Made by a program: the position numbers and the translations under genes. Below the pieces are notes generated by a model, which did not search any database, was not told the DNA's origin, and worked only from the letters and a program-made list of their open reading frames with translations. Below are positions 17,915 through 26,766 of a stretch of DNA of 64,000 nucleotides, in pieces. Each line of letters begins with the position of its first letter. Within the stretch, counting starts at the first letter, position 1. Source of the DNA: Spirosoma endophyticum (lineage in GTDB: Bacteria; Bacteroidota; Bacteroidia; Cytophagales; Spirosomataceae); contig NZ_FOLQ01000006.1 in assembly GCF_900112365.1 (NCBI RefSeq), positions 330,885-394,884 of the forward strand, given 5' to 3'.

Positions 17915-17963
17915 GCTGAAGCTGCTTGTTGACCTATGGCATGGTTTGGCGGGCAGCTTCAGC
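17915..17963 (+). terminator. Hairpin upstream of YihY gene
   Basis: Arms GCTGAAGCTGC (17915-17925) and GCAGCTTCAGC (17953-17963) are perfect reverse complements separated by 27 bases. They lie between the exported hypothetical gene and the YihY gene; a terminator or leader structure is possible, and there is no T-run. Confidence 0.45.
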
Positions 17964-17985
17964 CATTATATAAGATACTCAACTC

Positions 17986-19020
17986 ATGGCAAACTTACTA
18001 GGGCGATTCTACAACAGTTTATTCGCCGACTCGATACCTATGCCGACGACGACTCAACCTGCTAACGTTCAGAAGGGATTCTTTTCCAACGCCTGGACCG
18101 TACTGATGGATTCCTTCAATGGTTTCATGGATGACCGGTGCCTGAAATTAAGTGCCGCCCTGGCCTATTACACTATTTTTTCGCTGGCCCCCCTCCTGGT
18201 ACTGATCATGTCGCTGGCCAGTATTTTTCTGGGCGAGGAAGCGATTCAGGGCGAAATATTTGGGCAGATTAATGGGTTGGTCGGTAACGAGGCCGCCAAG
18301 CAGATTCAGGATATGATCAAGAGCGTAGGTCTGTCTGGCAAAACCAATACCGCACTGATTATCGGCATTGTCACGCTGGTAATTGGTGCAACCAGCATTT
18401 TCGTGGAAATTCAGGATTCAGTTAATTTAATCTGGCGGGTGAAAGCCAAACCAAAACAGGGTTGGCTGAAGCTAATTAAAGATCGACTGCTATCCTCTTC
18501 GCTGATTGTCAGCCTGGGGTTCCTACTACTGGTATCGCTGGTCGTGAACGGAATCGTTCTGGCTTTGAGTGGCCAGCTAACCCGTTTCCTGCCTGGACTT
18601 GGTGTATACGTAGTCAGTGCTATTAATTTTGCCATCAGTACGGTTGTTGTCACGATTCTTTTCGCGGTCATATTCAAAGTCCTGCCCGATGCAAAAATTG
18701 CCTGGAAAGATGTGCGTTGGGGTGCTCTTTTTACCGCGTTACTTTTCATGCTGGGCCGCTACCTGATCGGTTTATACATCGACACTACTGGCACAAGTTC
18801 GACATACGGGGCCGCTGGCTCACTCATCGTCATCTTAACCTGGATTTATTATACCGCGGCCATCCTGTATTTCGGCGCTGAATTCACGCAGGCCTACGCC
18901 AACCATTTTGGCATTAAGATTGAACCCGCCGATTACGCCGTCTATGTTGAGCAAACCGAGCGCGAACGCGATGTTGCAACGATACCAACGGAAAAGAAAG
19001 TGGAAGCAGCTAAAAAATAA
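17986..19020 (+). CDS. YihY/BrkB-family inner membrane protein
   Basis: A 344-residue membrane protein of the YihY (formerly ribonuclease BN-like) family, with six hydrophobic segments. Family landmarks visible are LSAALAYYTIFSLAPLL near residue 55, the GATSIFVEIQDSVNLIWRV stretch near residue 130, and YGAAGSLIVILTWIYYTAAI near the end, followed by FGAEFTQAYA. The N-terminal 30 residues and the C-terminal charged tail are cytoplasmic by prediction. The function of the family is not settled; RNase BN activity was later assigned to a different protein. It is followed 45 bases later by a DinB gene. Confidence 0.93.
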   Translation: MANLLGRFYNSLFADSIPMPTTTQPANVQKGFFSNAWTVLMDSFNGFMDDRCLKLSAALAYYTIFSLAPLLVLIMSLASIFLGEEAIQGEIFGQINGLVGNEAAKQIQDMIKSVGLSGKTNTALIIGIVTLVIGATSIFVEIQDSVNLIWRVKAKPKQGWLKLIKDRLLSSSLIVSLGFLLLVSLVVNGIVLALSGQLTRFLPGLGVYVVSAINFAISTVVVTILFAVIFKVLPDAKIAWKDVRWGALFTALLFMLGRYLIGLYIDTTGTSSTYGAAGSLIVILTWIYYTAAILYFGAEFTQAYANHFGIKIEPADYAVYVEQTERERDVATIPTEKKVEAAKK

Positions 19021-19028
19021 ATCGATCG

Positions 19029-19036
19029 TACCTTTG
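19029..19036 (+). promoter_or_regulatory. Candidate -7 promoter element of DinB gene
   Basis: TACCTTTG matches the Bacteroidota -7 consensus TAnnTTTG and lies 29 bases before the GTG start at 19065. I cannot identify a convincing -33 TTG. Confidence 0.4.
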
Positions 19037-19064
19037 CATCCAGTCCATCCCCTACGATCAAGAC

Positions 19065-19640
19065 GTGGAAAACCTGCAATCTCTTCCTGTTACCGGCCCC
19101 GTTACCGATTCGGAACGTAGCTACGCCGTGGATTCTCTTAATGCGACGTTAGCGAATCTTAAACAGTCGCTTGATGGGTTATCTACTGAGCAGCTAACGT
19201 ATAAACCCACCGTGGATCGCTGGTCCATTGCCGAATGCGTCGAGCACATCGCCCTAGTTGAGAAAGGTATTTATAAAGCGATACTGGCCGGAATGAGCGT
19301 TCCTGCCGACCCTGCTAAACGAGCCGATATCCGGATATCGGATGTTGATGTTATCAAGGCTGTACGTAGCCGATTATTCACATTAGCGGCCCCTGCCCCT
19401 TTCGTCCCAACGGGTCGATTTGGTGACGCCAGCTACGCACTGCAAGCTTTCGAAGAGCGCCGACAAGATGCTATTGATCTTGTTCTAAACACAAAAAACG
19501 ATTTGCGTACGCACTATTTCATTCATCCAGCGCTCGGCACGCTGGATACATATCAGGCGGTTCTGGTGATGGCGTCTCACGTTGAGCGCCATCGTAAACA
19601 GATTGACGAAATAAAGGCCAGTTCCGGCTTTCCATCCTGA
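19065..19640 (+). CDS. DinB-family protein
   Basis: A 191-residue four-helix-bundle protein of the DinB/YfiT-like superfamily. The metal-site histidines are visible in AECVEHIALVEKG (about residue 55) and the closing MASHVERHRKQIDEI (about residue 175). The phrase DGLSTEQLTYKPTVDRWSI is the usual N-terminal signature. Such proteins are often thiol- or metal-dependent transferases or stress proteins of unknown specific role. The start is GTG 19065; its stop immediately precedes the ATG of the pseudouridine synthase, so the two are translationally coupled. Confidence 0.88.
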   Translation: MENLQSLPVTGPVTDSERSYAVDSLNATLANLKQSLDGLSTEQLTYKPTVDRWSIAECVEHIALVEKGIYKAILAGMSVPADPAKRADIRISDVDVIKAVRSRLFTLAAPAPFVPTGRFGDASYALQAFEERRQDAIDLVLNTKNDLRTHYFIHPALGTLDTYQAVLVMASHVERHRKQIDEIKASSGFPS

Positions 19641-20342
19641 ATGGCTGATTTACCTATCGTTTATCAGTCGCCCGACTTGGTGGCAATCAATAAACCCCAC
19701 GGCTTGCTGGTTCATAGGTCACCGATTGCCAGCGATGCCAGCGAATTTGCGGTTCAGCTCCTGCGTGATCAATTGGGGCAGCGTGTGTATCCCGTCCATC
19801 GCCTGGACCGAAAAACGGGTGGAGTACTGCTTTTCGCGCTCGATGAAGCCATGAATTCCGTTATGCAGCAACAGTTTTCGGATGGTAACGTAGCAAAAAC
19901 GTACCTGGCGATTGTACGGGGCTACACCGAAGACGAGCAGGAAATCGACTACCCGCTCCGGCGTGATGATGGTCGGGGAGCAGGTTTGCTCCAGGAAGCG
20001 TTTACGCATGTCAAAACGCTGCGTCGCACAGAGGTCCCGTTGCCTTTCGGCAAACATGCTACGTCGCGCTATTCATTGGTGGAACTCACTCCCACTACGG
20101 GACGTATGCACCAGTTGCGTAAGCACATGGCGCATATTTTACACCCCATTATCGGCGACCGGCCCCACGGCTGCAACAAGCAGAATAAGCTATTCAAAGA
20201 TCATTTCGACATGAACACGATGCTGTTACATGCCCAACGTATTGATTTTGAACACCCCATCACGTCAGAGAAAATCACGATTACCGCTCCCCTACAAGCC
20301 GAGTTTGAACGCATGCTGACTGAGCTTTTTGGGATTAATTGA
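19641..20342 (+). CDS. RluA-family pseudouridine synthase (TruC-like)
   Basis: A 233-residue RNA pseudouridine synthase. The catalytic-Asp motif is HRLDRKTGG near residue 57 and the substrate-binding RLDR context is intact; other family blocks are VAINKPHGLLVHR at the N-terminus and TPTTGRMHQLRKHMAHI near residue 160. There is no S4 domain, and the length is close to that of TruC (tRNA U65) enzymes, so tRNA is a likely substrate. It starts directly on the stop of the DinB gene. The exact target uridine is not provable from sequence. Confidence 0.92.
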   Translation: MADLPIVYQSPDLVAINKPHGLLVHRSPIASDASEFAVQLLRDQLGQRVYPVHRLDRKTGGVLLFALDEAMNSVMQQQFSDGNVAKTYLAIVRGYTEDEQEIDYPLRRDDGRGAGLLQEAFTHVKTLRRTEVPLPFGKHATSRYSLVELTPTTGRMHQLRKHMAHILHPIIGDRPHGCNKQNKLFKDHFDMNTMLLHAQRIDFEHPITSEKITITAPLQAEFERMLTELFGIN

Positions 20343-20436
20343 ACACTGTGCCTTTATTTTTCATCCCGAAACACTACTGACATAGGGCTGTCAGTGGGTG
20401 CAGCGATCTTTGTGCTGTAAACAAAAACGAACAGCC

Positions 20437-20934
20437 ATGTCAATAATTCAGATGCTTTTAATAGAAATGGAGCAGGAAGCCAAAACAACTCGTAATATGC
20501 TGGGTCGCGTTCCCGATGATAAATACGACTGGCAACCGCACGAAAAAAGCATGACGATTCGAAGCTTAGCGACTCACATTGCCGAGTTACCAACATGGAT
20601 TACCCTAGTGCTCACGACCGACGGCCTTGACTTCGCCACCGCTCCTTATGCGCCCGTTTCGATCAACAACACAGCGGAATTACTCGACTTTTTTGAGCAA
20701 TCATTAGCTGATGGAAAAGCCTCACTGAGTCAGGCAACGGATGAGCAGTTGGAGCCAATATGGACGCTGCGTAATGGCGAAGAAATTTATAGTAAAACGA
20801 CCAAAGGCGAAATGATTCGCATAACCTTTTCGCAGATAGTACACCATCGGGCGCAGCTAGGCGTTTACCTTCGCTTGTTAAACATTCCGATTCCGGGTAG
20901 TTACGGACCCAGTGCCGATGAGCCAAATTTCTAA
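20437..20934 (+). CDS. DinB-family protein
   Basis: A 165-residue DinB-superfamily protein, a paralogue class different from the one at 19065. The start ATG 20437 is chosen because the homologous N-terminus (SIIQMLLIEMEQEAKTTRNM) begins there. Conserved points are DDKYDWQPHEKSMTIRSLATHIAEL, with the first His, and QIVHHRAQLGVYLRLL near residue 140, with the other metal-ligand histidines, followed by IPGSYGPSADE at the C-terminus, a hallmark of this subfamily. No specific substrate is known. Confidence 0.88.
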   Translation: MSIIQMLLIEMEQEAKTTRNMLGRVPDDKYDWQPHEKSMTIRSLATHIAELPTWITLVLTTDGLDFATAPYAPVSINNTAELLDFFEQSLADGKASLSQATDEQLEPIWTLRNGEEIYSKTTKGEMIRITFSQIVHHRAQLGVYLRLLNIPIPGSYGPSADEPNF

Positions 20935-20948
20935 TCTATCCGAGATCA

Positions 20949-21052
20949 GTTTCAATACACCCCCACCCCCCTGAAGGGGGCTTAGCTAGACTATTCTCAA
21001 CCTAAGCCCCCTTCAGGGGGGTGGGGGTGTATTGCAGAAGTTGTATTGAAAC
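20949..21052. repeat. Intergenic palindromic element (CCCCTGAAGGGG family)
   Basis: Arms at 20953-20985 and 21002-21034 are perfect 33-base reverse complements around a 16-base loop containing GACTATTCTCAACC. An outer pair GTTTCAATAC (20949-20958) and GTATTGAAAC (21043-21052) encloses it. A diverged copy with the same loop is at 26671-26740, so this is a dispersed repeat that also could work as a bidirectional terminator between convergent genes. Confidence 0.85.
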
Positions 21053-21080
21053 AATATTATTTGTCGCTTCTCAACACTCA

Positions 21081-22238
21081 TCAATAGATCAACACTTTTA
21101 GCACTTTTGCTTTCCCATCAGCCGAATGTACGTTTAGATAATACAAGCCCGGAGATAAAACTGACCTGGCGGCCACATCAAGTCTTTTAGGGTTTCCACT
21201 CTGATTGACACGAATAGGAATTTCTACTCCAGCCGTTGAATACAATTTGACAGTAGCGTCTGGAGTGCTGCCCGAAAGGGTGAAACTACCTCGACTTGGA
21301 TTGGGGAAAATGGTTGGTTTTTCTTCCTGTTCACCCGTCCCAGCTCGCACCGCCGTGATCTGTGAGAACGCAAATTCTCCGCCCGTATCTTTCTGTTTAA
21401 GCCGGTAATAATACAGTTGCTCAGGCAGCACATTGGTATCTGTAAACTCATAAACAGACTGCACTTGAGTACTCCGGTTACCTTCCACAAAACCAACTGC
21501 TTCGAAGCTCTCGACATTCGTACTTTTTTGAATTTCGAATCCCTGATTTTCCTTTTCCCAGGCCGTTACCCAGTTTAATACAACCGAATTATTACTGGAT
21601 TTGCCGACAAACGAAACCAAGTTGACGGGAAGCGGAGCCGTGCCATTTACCGTAACGTTATCCAGTCTGAATGTCCCCGCAGATGAAGAAGCAGGAGCCG
21701 TTAAATCTGCCCGTTGCGTACCATATGGATAAAACCTAAATGTTAACGTAGTTGTAGAAGGCACTGTAAAGTCGGCAAAATCCCAGGTGATGATAGTCCC
21801 GGTTGTTGGTGTATTTGGCGCACTTACCCAACTGGTTGATGTAGCAAAACCATCGGTGCTATACCTTACTTCTAACTGATTAGGAGCTGTAGCACTGGCC
21901 TGCCTGAAAAAACTAAGTGACGCTACGTTTAGTTGAGCCCCAGGATTAGCCGTTACAGAAAACTCAATATAGGAGGCATCGTTAATAGTTGAGGTGTTAT
22001 TTATGGCGGTCGAGTTAAATACACCCGTGCTGACAGTGCACCCAATCGTACTTCTCGTCAATGGAGTACCTGTAGCAGTAGTCGACGTTGTCGGTACGTT
22101 ACCCTGTGTTGGACACGTTCCGGTACCAGTAAACGTATTGCTATAAATCTGCCCAAAGCTTGCTGCCGGACGTATCAGTACAATACTGATTACAAATAGG
22201 TGGGCGATAAAACGAACATAAGGAAAACGTGTCTTCAT
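21081..22238 (-). CDS. T9SS-sorted secreted surface protein
   Basis: A protein of about 385 residues. ATG 22238 is selected since it begins a normal Sec leader (KTRFPYVRFIAHLFVISIVL); an upstream in-frame start adds 26 residues without a leader. The mature N-terminal half is Thr/Ser-rich, beta-sandwich-like and resembles lamin-tail or discoidin-like surface domains (SYIEFSVTANPGAQLNVASL). It is followed by a fibronectin-like segment (VNLVSFVGKSSNNSVVLNW) and a C-terminal type IX sorting domain (IFPNPSRGSFTLSG, ending KVLKVLIY). Function: probably a cell-surface or released protein; no catalytic motif is visible. Confidence 0.88.
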   Translation of the reverse strand: MKTRFPYVRFIAHLFVISIVLIRPAASFGQIYSNTFTGTGTCPTQGNVPTTSTTATGTPLTRSTIGCTVSTGVFNSTAINNTSTINDASYIEFSVTANPGAQLNVASLSFFRQASATAPNQLEVRYSTDGFATSTSWVSAPNTPTTGTIITWDFADFTVPSTTTLTFRFYPYGTQRADLTAPASSSAGTFRLDNVTVNGTAPLPVNLVSFVGKSSNNSVVLNWVTAWEKENQGFEIQKSTNVESFEAVGFVEGNRSTQVQSVYEFTDTNVLPEQLYYYRLKQKDTGGEFAFSQITAVRAGTGEQEEKPTIFPNPSRGSFTLSGSTPDATVKLYSTAGVEIPIRVNQSGNPKRLDVAARSVLSPGLYYLNVHSADGKAKVLKVLIY

Positions 22239-22381
22239 AAGAATTTTGTCTTCAGGTATAGTTGTAACTATAAATAATTTATCGTGTAATAATATGAAAC
22301 TTTTTAAAGGATTCACAGTACTATTAAATAAACTATTACAGAGTGTCTGACGACAAAACCTATCTTATTTCTATAGACGCA

Positions 22382-23524
22382 CTAGTATTTTAGCAAATTC
22401 AGGTCTGCGGTATCGATCATCTCGACCCGTTTGCCCATCTTTTTCTGGATAATTCTGAAGTGATGTTCATCTTCGGGGCAGATGAGTGAAATTGCTTCCC
22501 CCGAGGCCTCGGCGCGGCCCGTTCGTCCAATGCGGTGAATATAATCTTTCGGCGATCGGGGTAGCTCGAAGTTGATAACATAGGGCAAAAACTGAATGTC
22601 AATGCCTCTGGAAATCAGATCCGTAGCGACCATTACTGTCAGTTTTCCCGCTTTGAACTGACGTAGCGTTTCCATCCGGGAGCCCTGTGTTTTTTTGCTG
22701 TGCATAGCTGCCGACTGAATCCCGTTCTTGTTGAGTTTGACGACCAGATTGTCGGCTGTGCGCACCGATGAGACAAAGACCAGCACCTGCTTCATGCCAC
22801 TGGTTTTGATCAGATACCGCAACAACGGCCCCTTCCGTTCGGGATCAACGCGATAGGCCAGTTGTTTGATTAAATCTAGATTCTGCTCCTCTTCGACAAT
22901 CTCAATTTTTACGGGCTCATGGAGCAGATTAGCGTTAATGTCCTGAATCGCATCGCCGAGCGTAGCCGAGAAAAGAATCGTCTGCCGTTTTTCGGGCAAC
23001 AGATCGAATACCTGATCCATCTCATCGGCAAAACCGAGATCCAGCATTTTATCCGCTTCATCCAGCACCAGAAGCTCTACTTCCGACAAACGTAGCGCTC
23101 GTTGGGCCACCAGATCCAGCAGTCGACCCGGCGTAGCAACCACAATTTCGGCTCCATATACAGCAACCATCTGAGGATTAATGGCCACGCCACCATACAC
23201 CGCTACCGTTTTTACTTTTTGGGGAAGATGCTGACTAAATGCCTGAAAAACTTCGGCTACCTGCACGGCCAGTTCCCGCGTTGGGACCAGCACCAATACA
23301 CTAAGTGATTTATTGTTGACGGCATTGGACCGATGAAACAATTCCAGAATGGGCAACACAAAACTGGCGGTCTTCCCCGAACCCGTTTTAGCGATCCCAA
23401 GAATATCCTTACCTTCCAGAATCGCCGGAATCGCCTGTTCCTGAATGGGATACGACTGTGTATAATTTTGTTCGGCTACTGCTTTCAGCAGTGGTTTAGA
23501 CAAACCAAGCGATGAAAAAGGCAT
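22382..23524 (-). CDS. DEAD-box ATP-dependent RNA helicase
   Basis: A 380-residue RNA helicase, close to a minimal core. All motifs are present: Q motif region at the N-terminus, AKTGSGKTASF (Walker A), PTRELAVQV, TPGRLLDL, VLDEADKML, SATLGD, and in the C-terminal lobe ATDLISRGID and HRIGRTGRAE. There is hardly any tail beyond the core, as in RhlE-like short forms. It would remodel RNA duplexes, for example in ribosome assembly or cold adaptation. A TACCTTCG word lies 36 bases upstream on its strand and is shared with the other helicase gene and the nicotinate phosphoribosyltransferase gene. Confidence 0.96.
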   Translation of the reverse strand: MPFSSLGLSKPLLKAVAEQNYTQSYPIQEQAIPAILEGKDILGIAKTGSGKTASFVLPILELFHRSNAVNNKSLSVLVLVPTRELAVQVAEVFQAFSQHLPQKVKTVAVYGGVAINPQMVAVYGAEIVVATPGRLLDLVAQRALRLSEVELLVLDEADKMLDLGFADEMDQVFDLLPEKRQTILFSATLGDAIQDINANLLHEPVKIEIVEEEQNLDLIKQLAYRVDPERKGPLLRYLIKTSGMKQVLVFVSSVRTADNLVVKLNKNGIQSAAMHSKKTQGSRMETLRQFKAGKLTVMVATDLISRGIDIQFLPYVINFELPRSPKDYIHRIGRTGRAEASGEAISLICPEDEHHFRIIQKKMGKRVEMIDTADLNLLKY

Positions 23525-23559
23525 ATGTATGAATAAATTCGGGTTGTGTTCTATCCCAA

Positions 23560-23567
23560 CGAAGGTA
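23560..23567 (-). promoter_or_regulatory. Candidate -7 element TACCTTCG of helicase gene
   Basis: On the minus strand this reads TACCTTCG, a one-base variant of TAnnTTTG, 36 bases from the start at 23524. The same word precedes two other genes in the window (28227-28234 minus, 42726-42733 plus). Confidence 0.45.
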
Positions 23568-23709
23568 AGTTTAATCCCAGAGATTATTGGTCAACAGTTA
23601 TCCAAATGCCAACGTAGCAGAACCAAATGGATCAATCATCACGGAGAATTCTAAAAAATATTTCCCAACGCTGTAATGTTTTCCTGACTTAGTCGTCTTT
23701 GTCATTGAA

Positions 23710-24228
23710 ATGGATTTACAAGCCTTTAAACAACGGATATTGCCTGTTCAGGGTCGCCTTTTTAGGTTGGCTCAACTGTTTCTGCGCAACCGCGAAGAAG
23801 CCGAGGATGCCCTACAGGACGTATTGTTGCGGCTTTGGACCAATCGGCAGCAGTTGGATACGTACCATAGCGTGGAAGCGCTGGCTGTGCAAATGACCAA
23901 GAACCTGTGTCTGGATCGATTAAAATCGCCAGCGCACCAGAAAATGGCCAACGATGCTGGGTTGAAGGAGTTTGAGGCTGAGGGGGTTTCTCCTTATCGG
24001 CAGGTAGAATTAGCCGACAGTGCTGGCTTGATCCGTCGCTTAGTTGAGGATTTACCCACCCAACAAAAGCTCATTCTCCATTTACGCGATGTTGAGGAGT
24101 ATTCGTTTGAGGAAATCGAACAGGTAACGGGCCTTAGCATCAATAACATACGGGTGATTTTGTCGCGGGCACGTCTACGGCTGCGGGAGAGTTACGTAAA
24201 AGCAAATAATTATGAAGCCGGACATTGA
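23710..24228 (+). CDS. ECF-type RNA polymerase sigma factor
   Basis: A 172-residue sigma-70 family extracytoplasmic-function factor. Region 2 is seen in RLFRLAQLFLRNREEAEDALQDVLLRLW (about residues 15-45) and region 4 in LPTQQKLILHLRDVEEYSFEEI followed by SINNIRVILSRARLRLRE (about 115-165). Its 3' end overlaps by 17 bases with the next gene, which encodes an anti-sigma-like membrane protein, as expected for a sigma/anti-sigma pair. It probably controls its own operon, including the two DUF4097 proteins further on. Confidence 0.94.
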   Translation: MDLQAFKQRILPVQGRLFRLAQLFLRNREEAEDALQDVLLRLWTNRQQLDTYHSVEALAVQMTKNLCLDRLKSPAHQKMANDAGLKEFEAEGVSPYRQVELADSAGLIRRLVEDLPTQQKLILHLRDVEEYSFEEIEQVTGLSINNIRVILSRARLRLRESYVKANNYEAGH

Positions 24229-25003
24229 AAAGCTCCTGGAGAAATATTACGAGGGCGAAACAACCCTCGACGAAGAAAAGGAATTGCGGCAGTTTTTCCA
24301 GCAGGAAACGATTCCAGCCCATTTGCTGGAGCATGCGGCCCCGTTTCGCTACTTCGCCGAAGCCCGGACGCAGCATCCGTCGGCTACGTTCAACAATCGC
24401 CTGGTAGACAAGCTAACGGCACCTGAGCCAAGGCCAATACGTAGCCTGACAACCTGGTTCATGCGTCTGGCGGCCAGTCTTGCTTTGTTGATTGTTGGTT
24501 TTTCGGGCGGGCGATTTTACGACCAGTGGCGATCTGATCAGCAACGTACACAACAGACGGTTTCTTCGGGTGATGCCATGCCGACACTCGAAATGAAAAA
24601 GGTGCTGGCCTTCGAACAGCATCCCAAAACATCGGCCAGCGAACGTATCCAGGCCGTGAATCAGAGTTACGAACTCTCCCAGGCCGACCGTGATATTACG
24701 CAGCTGCTGATCAATACGTTGAATTTCGACGCCAACGTGAATGTACGACTGGCGGCCTGTCAGGCACTGACACGCTTCGAGAACGAACCGGGTGTGCGCG
24801 AAGCACTCATTCAATCGCTGACGATTCAAACCGATGCAAACGTCCAATTAACGCTCATCGATGCGTTGGTGGCAATTAAAGAGAAGCGGGCGGTCAACGA
24901 AATTCAGCGGCTGGCTCAGAATCAGGAAGTTCTGGACGTCGTACGCCAAAAAGCGCAGGAAGGGCTGAACAACCTGGTTCAGGGCGGCAAGTCTCCTTCC
25001 TAA
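24212..25003 (+). CDS. Anti-sigma-like membrane protein with HEAT repeats
   Basis: A 263-residue protein. The N-terminal cytoplasmic part (DIEKLLEKYYEGETTLDEEK) is the usual opening of Bacteroidota anti-sigma proteins. A single transmembrane helix follows near residue 90 (LAASLALLIVGFSGGRF), and the outer part has HEAT-like helical repeats (INTLNFDANVNVRLAACQAL, LTIQTDANVQLTLIDALVAI). It overlaps the ECF sigma gene by 17 bases. The HEAT segment probably takes part in binding a periplasmic or envelope partner; this is inferred. Confidence 0.85.
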   Translation: MKPDIEKLLEKYYEGETTLDEEKELRQFFQQETIPAHLLEHAAPFRYFAEARTQHPSATFNNRLVDKLTAPEPRPIRSLTTWFMRLAASLALLIVGFSGGRFYDQWRSDQQRTQQTVSSGDAMPTLEMKKVLAFEQHPKTSASERIQAVNQSYELSQADRDITQLLINTLNFDANVNVRLAACQALTRFENEPGVREALIQSLTIQTDANVQLTLIDALVAIKEKRAVNEIQRLAQNQEVLDVVRQKAQEGLNNLVQGGKSPS

Positions 25004-25147
25004 TCACTAACTGCTTAATCACATGATTTTGCAAAGAACAGACAGACTTTCGTTTCAGCCGGTCAATGGTCGGGAACGGCTAGGGAAGTGTGTGCCTGCA
25101 TCGTCCCATTAACTCTCAAAAAATCAACCATTTACTCCAAATAATTA

Positions 25148-25930
25148 ATGAACATGAAGAAGATCCTAGTGCTAAGTGTCAGCCTGTTATGGTGCCTGAG
25201 CAGTGCCAAGGCGCAGGAATACAAAACCAAGCTGGCGAATACCAAAGACCGAAAGGTAACGATTGAAATGGACGCGGGCGACATTAAAATCGAAGGTCAC
25301 AATGGCGACGATGTCATCATTCAGGCATCGGGCTACGAGGCTCCCCCCGAGCGGGCGAAAGGACTAAAACCCATCTATAATTCGGCGGTCGATAACTCCG
25401 GTATTGGTCTGGCTGTGACAACGGAAAGTGGAGGTTTGAGAATCGAAAAAGCGACGAGAAAACCAATCAAATACACCATCCGGGTTCCCCGTAAGGTCGC
25501 GCTACTTTTTGAACAAACAAATTGGCAGAGTTCAACGCTCGCTATCAGCAATATGGATGGCGATCTGGAGGTACGTACCAATAATGGCTCCATTGACCTC
25601 AACAACGTAACAGGGCCTATTGTAGCCAACAGTACCAACGGCGAAATCAAGGTTGTTTATTCGGCATTGAGTCAGGAGAAACCAACGGCGATATCGACCA
25701 TCAATGGCCCAATTGACATTACGATGCCTGCCAGTTCCAAATCCAATATGAAGCTCCGATCGATTCATGGAGAAATGTATACCGATTTTGATCTGGGTGT
25801 AAAATCGACAAAAGACGGCATGTCGAGAGTGGGTGGTGGCAATAACATCGACGGCACGACAAACGGAGGTGGGGTGGAAATCCAACTGAAGACGATCAAC
25901 AGCAATATCTACATTCGGAAGCAAAAATGA
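25148..25930 (+). CDS. DUF4097-family putative adhesin
   Basis: A 260-residue exported protein with a Sec signal (KKILVLSVSLLWCLSSAKA). The body fits the DUF4097/DUF2807 type right-handed beta-helix adhesin fold, with ladder-like repeats such as DMDGDLEVRTNNGSIDL-type strings, here NMDGDLEVRTNNGSIDLNN and TNGEIKVVYS. It belongs to a four-gene run starting with the ECF sigma factor, with a 144-base gap before it. Such genes are often the main targets of their ECF sigma factor. No enzyme motif is present. Confidence 0.86.
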   Translation: MNMKKILVLSVSLLWCLSSAKAQEYKTKLANTKDRKVTIEMDAGDIKIEGHNGDDVIIQASGYEAPPERAKGLKPIYNSAVDNSGIGLAVTTESGGLRIEKATRKPIKYTIRVPRKVALLFEQTNWQSSTLAISNMDGDLEVRTNNGSIDLNNVTGPIVANSTNGEIKVVYSALSQEKPTAISTINGPIDITMPASSKSNMKLRSIHGEMYTDFDLGVKSTKDGMSRVGGGNNIDGTTNGGGVEIQLKTINSNIYIRKQK

Positions 25931-25954
25931 TTTATCCAAACCCTCCTCATTCCC

Positions 25955-26653
25955 ATGAAAAAGATCGTCTATTCATTGCTGCTGAGCTTGCTCGTCGGCC
26001 CAGCTTTTGCCCAGAAAATCATTGAAAAGACCTTGTCTGTTTCGGCAAATCAGGGCGTTAACCTCAACCTCAAGTTTGCCGACAGCATTCAGGTTCGTTA
26101 CTGGGATAAACCGACGATGTCGATACGTATTGAGGTGACTATCAACGGCGGGAAGCTGAACGATGCGTTGCTGGTTACGTCCAGTTCTACATCGGGGGAG
26201 GTCAGCCTGAAAACCGATTTCGACAATGAATTACTAAAGGAAGGAAAAGCCGAAGATTGCCCCGGCAATACGTCCTCGCACTGGCGTACGGAACGTAATG
26301 GCAAAGATTACTACGTATGCAGCGACATTAATTACCAGGTATTTCTGCCCCGTCAGGTCAAATTAAAAGTTGAGACGATCAACGGCAATATTGACATTCA
26401 GGGAGCAGCGGGGGCGGTCTTTGCGAAGACCATCAGTGGTTATGTCGACATGAGCTGGCCCAAAGCAAAGGGCGCCAATCTGGCGATGAAAACCATTACC
26501 GGTGAGGTATATTCCGATATGGATATCAGCTTCAAAAAGAAAGAGAAACACCCAATCGTCGGTTACCTTCTCGAAGGAACGCTGAATGGTGGCGGCCCCG
26601 ACGTACGGCTGGAGTCAATCAGCAACAACGTTTATTTTCGAAAAAAGGATTGA
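25955..26653 (+). CDS. DUF4097-family putative adhesin
   Basis: A 232-residue paralogue of the preceding protein, 24 bases downstream of it. It has a signal peptide (KKIVYSLLLSLLVGPAFA) and beta-helix-like repeats (VKLKVETINGNIDIQGAAG, FAKTISGYVDMSW). Both proteins end with the same kind of closing strand (GGGVEIQLKTINSNIYIRK here GGGPDVRLESISNNVYFRK), which supports a tandem duplication. Function unknown; surface-exposed or periplasmic. Confidence 0.86.
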   Translation: MKKIVYSLLLSLLVGPAFAQKIIEKTLSVSANQGVNLNLKFADSIQVRYWDKPTMSIRIEVTINGGKLNDALLVTSSSTSGEVSLKTDFDNELLKEGKAEDCPGNTSSHWRTERNGKDYYVCSDINYQVFLPRQVKLKVETINGNIDIQGAAGAVFAKTISGYVDMSWPKAKGANLAMKTITGEVYSDMDISFKKKEKHPIVGYLLEGTLNGGGPDVRLESISNNVYFRKKD

Positions 26654-26670
26654 ATTTTTTCGTTTTACGC

Positions 26671-26740
26671 CCAGCCCCTGAAGGGGCTTTGCTCGACTAT
26701 TCTCAACCTGAGCCCCCTGAAGGGCGGTCGAGAGTAATAC
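26671..26740. repeat. Diverged copy of CCCCTGAAGGGG palindrome
   Basis: Shares the loop GACTATTCTCAACCT and the flanking AGCCCCTGAAGGGGCT and AGCCCCCTGAAGGG words with the element at 20949-21052, but with one arm decayed. It lies just past the stop of the second adhesin gene. Confidence 0.75.
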
Positions 26741-26766
26741 GCAGTACCTAATTGAAAGTAGTATAT

